Shown here in pieces: positions 61,421 through 64,000 of a stretch of DNA of 64,000 bases; positions within the stretch are counted from its first letter, which is position 1, and every line of letters begins with the position of its first letter. The stretch is taken from NCBI RefSeq assembly GCF_050947335.1, contig NC_134988.1:1054001-1118000 (forward strand), read 5' to 3'. The stretch is from Megachile rotundata (taxonomy: Eukaryota; Arthropoda; Insecta; Hymenoptera; Megachilidae). The position numbers were made by a program, and so were the translations under genes. The notes under the pieces are model-generated. The model ran no database searches and had not been told where the DNA came from. It saw nothing but the letters and a program-made list of their open reading frames with translations.

Positions 61421-63734
61421 TCACAATCATACAATCGCAAGCATACAATCACAATCATACAATCTCAATCATACAATCTCAATCATACAATCACAATCAT
61501 ACAATCATAATCATACAATTACAATCATACATCACAATCATAAAATCACAATCATCCAATCGCAATCATACAATCACAATCATACAGTCGCAATCATACA
61601 ATTGCAATCTCCCAAATACAATCTCCCAAATACAATCATACAATCACAATCATACAATCACAATCATACAATCACAATCATACAATCACAATCATACAAT
61701 CACAATCATACAATCGAATTCATACAATCGCAATCATACAATCACAATCATACAATCGCAATCATACAATTACAATCTCCCAAATACAATCTCCCAAATA
61801 CAATCTCCCAAATACAATCATACAATCACAATCATACAATCATAATCATACAATCACAATCATACAATCACAATCATACAATCACAATTATACTATCACA
61901 ATCATACAATCACAATCATACAATCACAATCAAACAATCACAATCATGCAATCACAATCATACATTCAAAATCATGCAATCACAATCATACAATCACAAT
62001 CATGCAATCACAAGCATACAATCATAATCATACAATCACAATCGTACAATCACAATCGTACAATCACAATCGCACAACCACAATCAGACAATCACAATCA
62101 TACAATCACAACCATACAATCACAATCATACAATCACAATCATACAATCACAATCATGCAATCACAAAAATACAATCATAATCATACAATCACAATCATA
62201 CAATCGCAATCATACAATCACAATCATACAATCATAATCACACAATCACAATCATACAATCATAATCATACAATTACAACCATACATCACAATCATACAA
62301 TCACAATCATACAATCGCAATCATACAATTACAATCTCCCAAATACAATCTCCCAAATACAATCATACAATCACAATCATACAATCACAATCATACAATC
62401 ACAATCATACAATCACAATCATACAATCACAATCATGCAATCACAATCATACATTCAAAATCATGCAATCACAATCATACAATCACAATCATGCAATCAC
62501 AATCATACAATCATAATCATACAATTACAATCATATATCACAATCATACAATCACAATCATACAATCGCAATCATACAATTACAATATCCCAAATACAAA
62601 CTCCCAAATACAATCATACAATCACAATCATACAATCACAATCATACAATCACAATCATGCAATCACAATCATACAATCATATTCATACAATCACAATCA
62701 TACAATCACAATCGTACATTCACAATCGTACAATCACAATCGCACAACCACAATCAGACAACCATACTCATACAATCACAATCATACAATCACAATCATA
62801 CAATCGCAATCATACAATCACAATCATACAATCACAATCATACTTTCACAATCATACAATCACAATCATACAATCACAATCATACAATCACAATCAGACA
62901 ATCACAATCATACAATCACAATCATACAATCGCAATCATACAATCACAATCATACAATCTCAATCATACAATCACAATCATACAATCATAATCATACAAT
63001 TACAATCATACATCACAATCATACAATCACAATCATACAATCGCAATCATACAATCACAATCATACAATCGCAATCATACAATTACAGTCTCCCAAATAC
63101 AATCTCCCAAATACAATCATACAATAACAATCATACAATCACAATCATACAATCATAATCATAGAATCACAATCATACAAGTACAATCTCCCAAATACAA
63201 TCGCCCAAATACAATCTCCCAAATACAATCAAACAATCACAATCATACAATCACAATCATACAATCACAATCATACAATCACAATCATACAATCACAATC
63301 ATACAATCACAATCATACTATCACAATCGTACAATCACAATAGTACAATCACAATCGCACACCCACAATCAGACAATCACAATCATACAATCACAATCAT
63401 ACAATCACAATCATACAATCACAATCATACTTTCACAATCATAATATCACAATCATACAATCACAATCATACAATCACAGTCATACAATCACAATCATAC
63501 AATCACAATCATACTATCACAATCATACAATCACAATCATACAATCACACTCATACAATCACAATCGTACAATCACAATCATACAATCACAATCATACAA
63601 TCACAATCATACAATCACAATCATACAATCACAATCATACAATCACAATCATACAATCGCAAGCATACAATCACAATCATACAATCTCAATCATACAATC
63701 ACAATCATACAATCACAATCTTACAATCACAATC

Positions 63735-64000
63735 ATACATTCAAAATCATGCAATCACAATCATACAATCACAATCATGCAATCACAAGCATACAATCAT
63801 AATCATACAATCACAATCGTACAATCACAATCGTACAATCACAATCGCACAACCACAATCAGACAATCACAATCATACAATCACAACCATACAATCACAA
63901 TCATACAATCACAATCATACAATCACAATCATGCAATCACAAAAATACAATCATAATCATACAATCACAATCATACAATCGCAATCATACAATCACAATC
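63735..64000 (+). repeat. Segment paralogous to 61960-62225, cut by the window end
   Basis: From the ATACATTCAAAATC unit at 63735 onward the sequence follows 61960 at a spacing of 1775 bp. This includes the ATGCAATCACAAGC unit and the shortened lead into the CGTAC cluster. Just upstream, the CTTACAATC monomer is normally followed by ACTTTC in other copies (for example 49990 and 60100). An exchange junction therefore lies at about 63735. Confidence 0.75.

Larger units (their letters stand above)
1..64000 (+). repeat. 14-bp satellite DNA array filling the window
   Basis: Head-to-tail copies of ATACAATCACAATC cover every line of the sequence. By eye, most monomers match exactly or differ by one or two bases. 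The monomer is bipartite: ATACAATC plus ACAATC, so the core ACAATC recurs at alternating spacings of 8 and 6 bp. Orientation never flips; I see no stretch of the reverse complement (GATTGT repeats) on the + strand. G is absent from the consensus, giving extreme strand asymmetry (A7 T3 C4 G0). No coding gene, RNA gene, transposon or unique spacer is visible. Arrays of this kind are typical of eukaryotic heterochromatin. The species and locus cannot be told from the sequence, and no CENP-B-box-like motif is seen. Confidence 0.98.
41758..64000 (+). repeat. Dialect B satellite zone B5
   Basis: No gene. This is the longest B zone. It has frequent CpG clusters (near 42740, 44265, 45520, 46277-46379, 46860, 47758, 48608, 48990, 49610, 50208, 51045, 52455, 53365, 53965-54067, 54565, 55460, 56510, 57570, 58618, 59050, 59690, 60310, 61147, 62043, 62710, 63330 and 63828). 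Single GAATTC sites occur at 47419, 50704, 55121 and 57230, and near 60809 and 61716. From 47.4 kb on it is a patchwork of 1-3 kb segments copied from one another. The zone continues past the window end. Confidence 0.85.

Noticed and set aside
1..64000. CRISPR array
   Set aside because: There are no unique spacers. The repeats are directly abutting 14-bp units.
1..64000. Telomeric repeat or interstitial telomere
   Set aside because: The unit does not resemble TTAGGG, TTTAGGG, TTAGG or similar on either strand. The GGG in TCCCAA variants is spaced 14 bp apart in a different context.
1..64000. CENP-B box or other known centromere motif
   Set aside because: No motif like the 17-bp CENP-B box (with TTCG and CGGGA parts) is visible. 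Centromere identity cannot be claimed from sequence alone.
1..64000. A new defence, toxin or enzymatic system
   Set aside because: No non-repetitive coding sequence exists in the window, so no such system can be supported.

Overview
The window is one uninterrupted tandem satellite array with no gene in it. The basic unit is a 14-bp monomer, consensus ATACAATCACAATC, written on the + strand as an 8-bp part (ATACAATC) followed by a 6-bp part (ACAATC). It runs head to tail in one orientation from the first base to the last. No unique sequence, transposon, RNA gene, promoter or CRISPR-like spacer structure interrupts it. The consensus has A7 T3 C4 G0, so G appears on the + strand only in variant monomers. 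An array this long of such a short unit suggests eukaryotic heterochromatin (centromeric, pericentromeric, subtelomeric or sex-chromosome-like). Nothing identifies the species or the chromosomal position.

The long + strand open frames are a property of the repeat, not genes. Three monomers make 42 bp, which reads as the 14-residue peptide IQSQSYNHNHTITI in every frame. The consensus contains no TAA, TAG or TGA in any phase. Stops arise only in variant monomers (for example ATAATC, ATAGAATC, ATAAAATC, AATAAC). The reverse strand carries TGA twice per monomer and stays closed.

Layout: two monomer-variant dialects alternate. Dialect A (about 1-8365, 14497-20009, 21066-24529, 32985-37237, 38294-41757) is marked by GAATTC, CACTATC and GCAAGC variants and by many ATTCAAAATCATGC units. 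Dialect B (about 8366-14496, 20010-21065, 24530-32984, 37238-38293, 41758-64000) is marked by ATAATC monomers, a 13-bp deleted monomer, and CpG-bearing clusters with CGTAC, CGCACA and CAGAC. Both dialects contain a third variant, ATACAATCTCCCAA, in local runs of one to five copies.

Above the monomer level the array is a nest of direct duplications. The largest is an 18.49-kb block (about 11690-30177) followed immediately by a second copy (about 30178-47418). The second copy lacks 1246 bp (89 monomers), and the breakpoint falls inside a shared ATTCAAAATCATGC unit. Smaller direct duplications have spacings of about 3723 bp (left end), 4375 bp (48.7-55.8 kb) and 2.1 kb (54.7-58.9 kb). Patchwork copies link 44.5-46.2 kb with 51.4-53.2 kb and 48.9-51.3 kb with 58.9-61.4 kb. 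This pattern fits repeated unequal exchange or amplification of blocks of kilobases, with monomer-scale gains and losses on top. Boundaries were found by eye from shared variant positions and are good to roughly one or two monomers unless stated otherwise.
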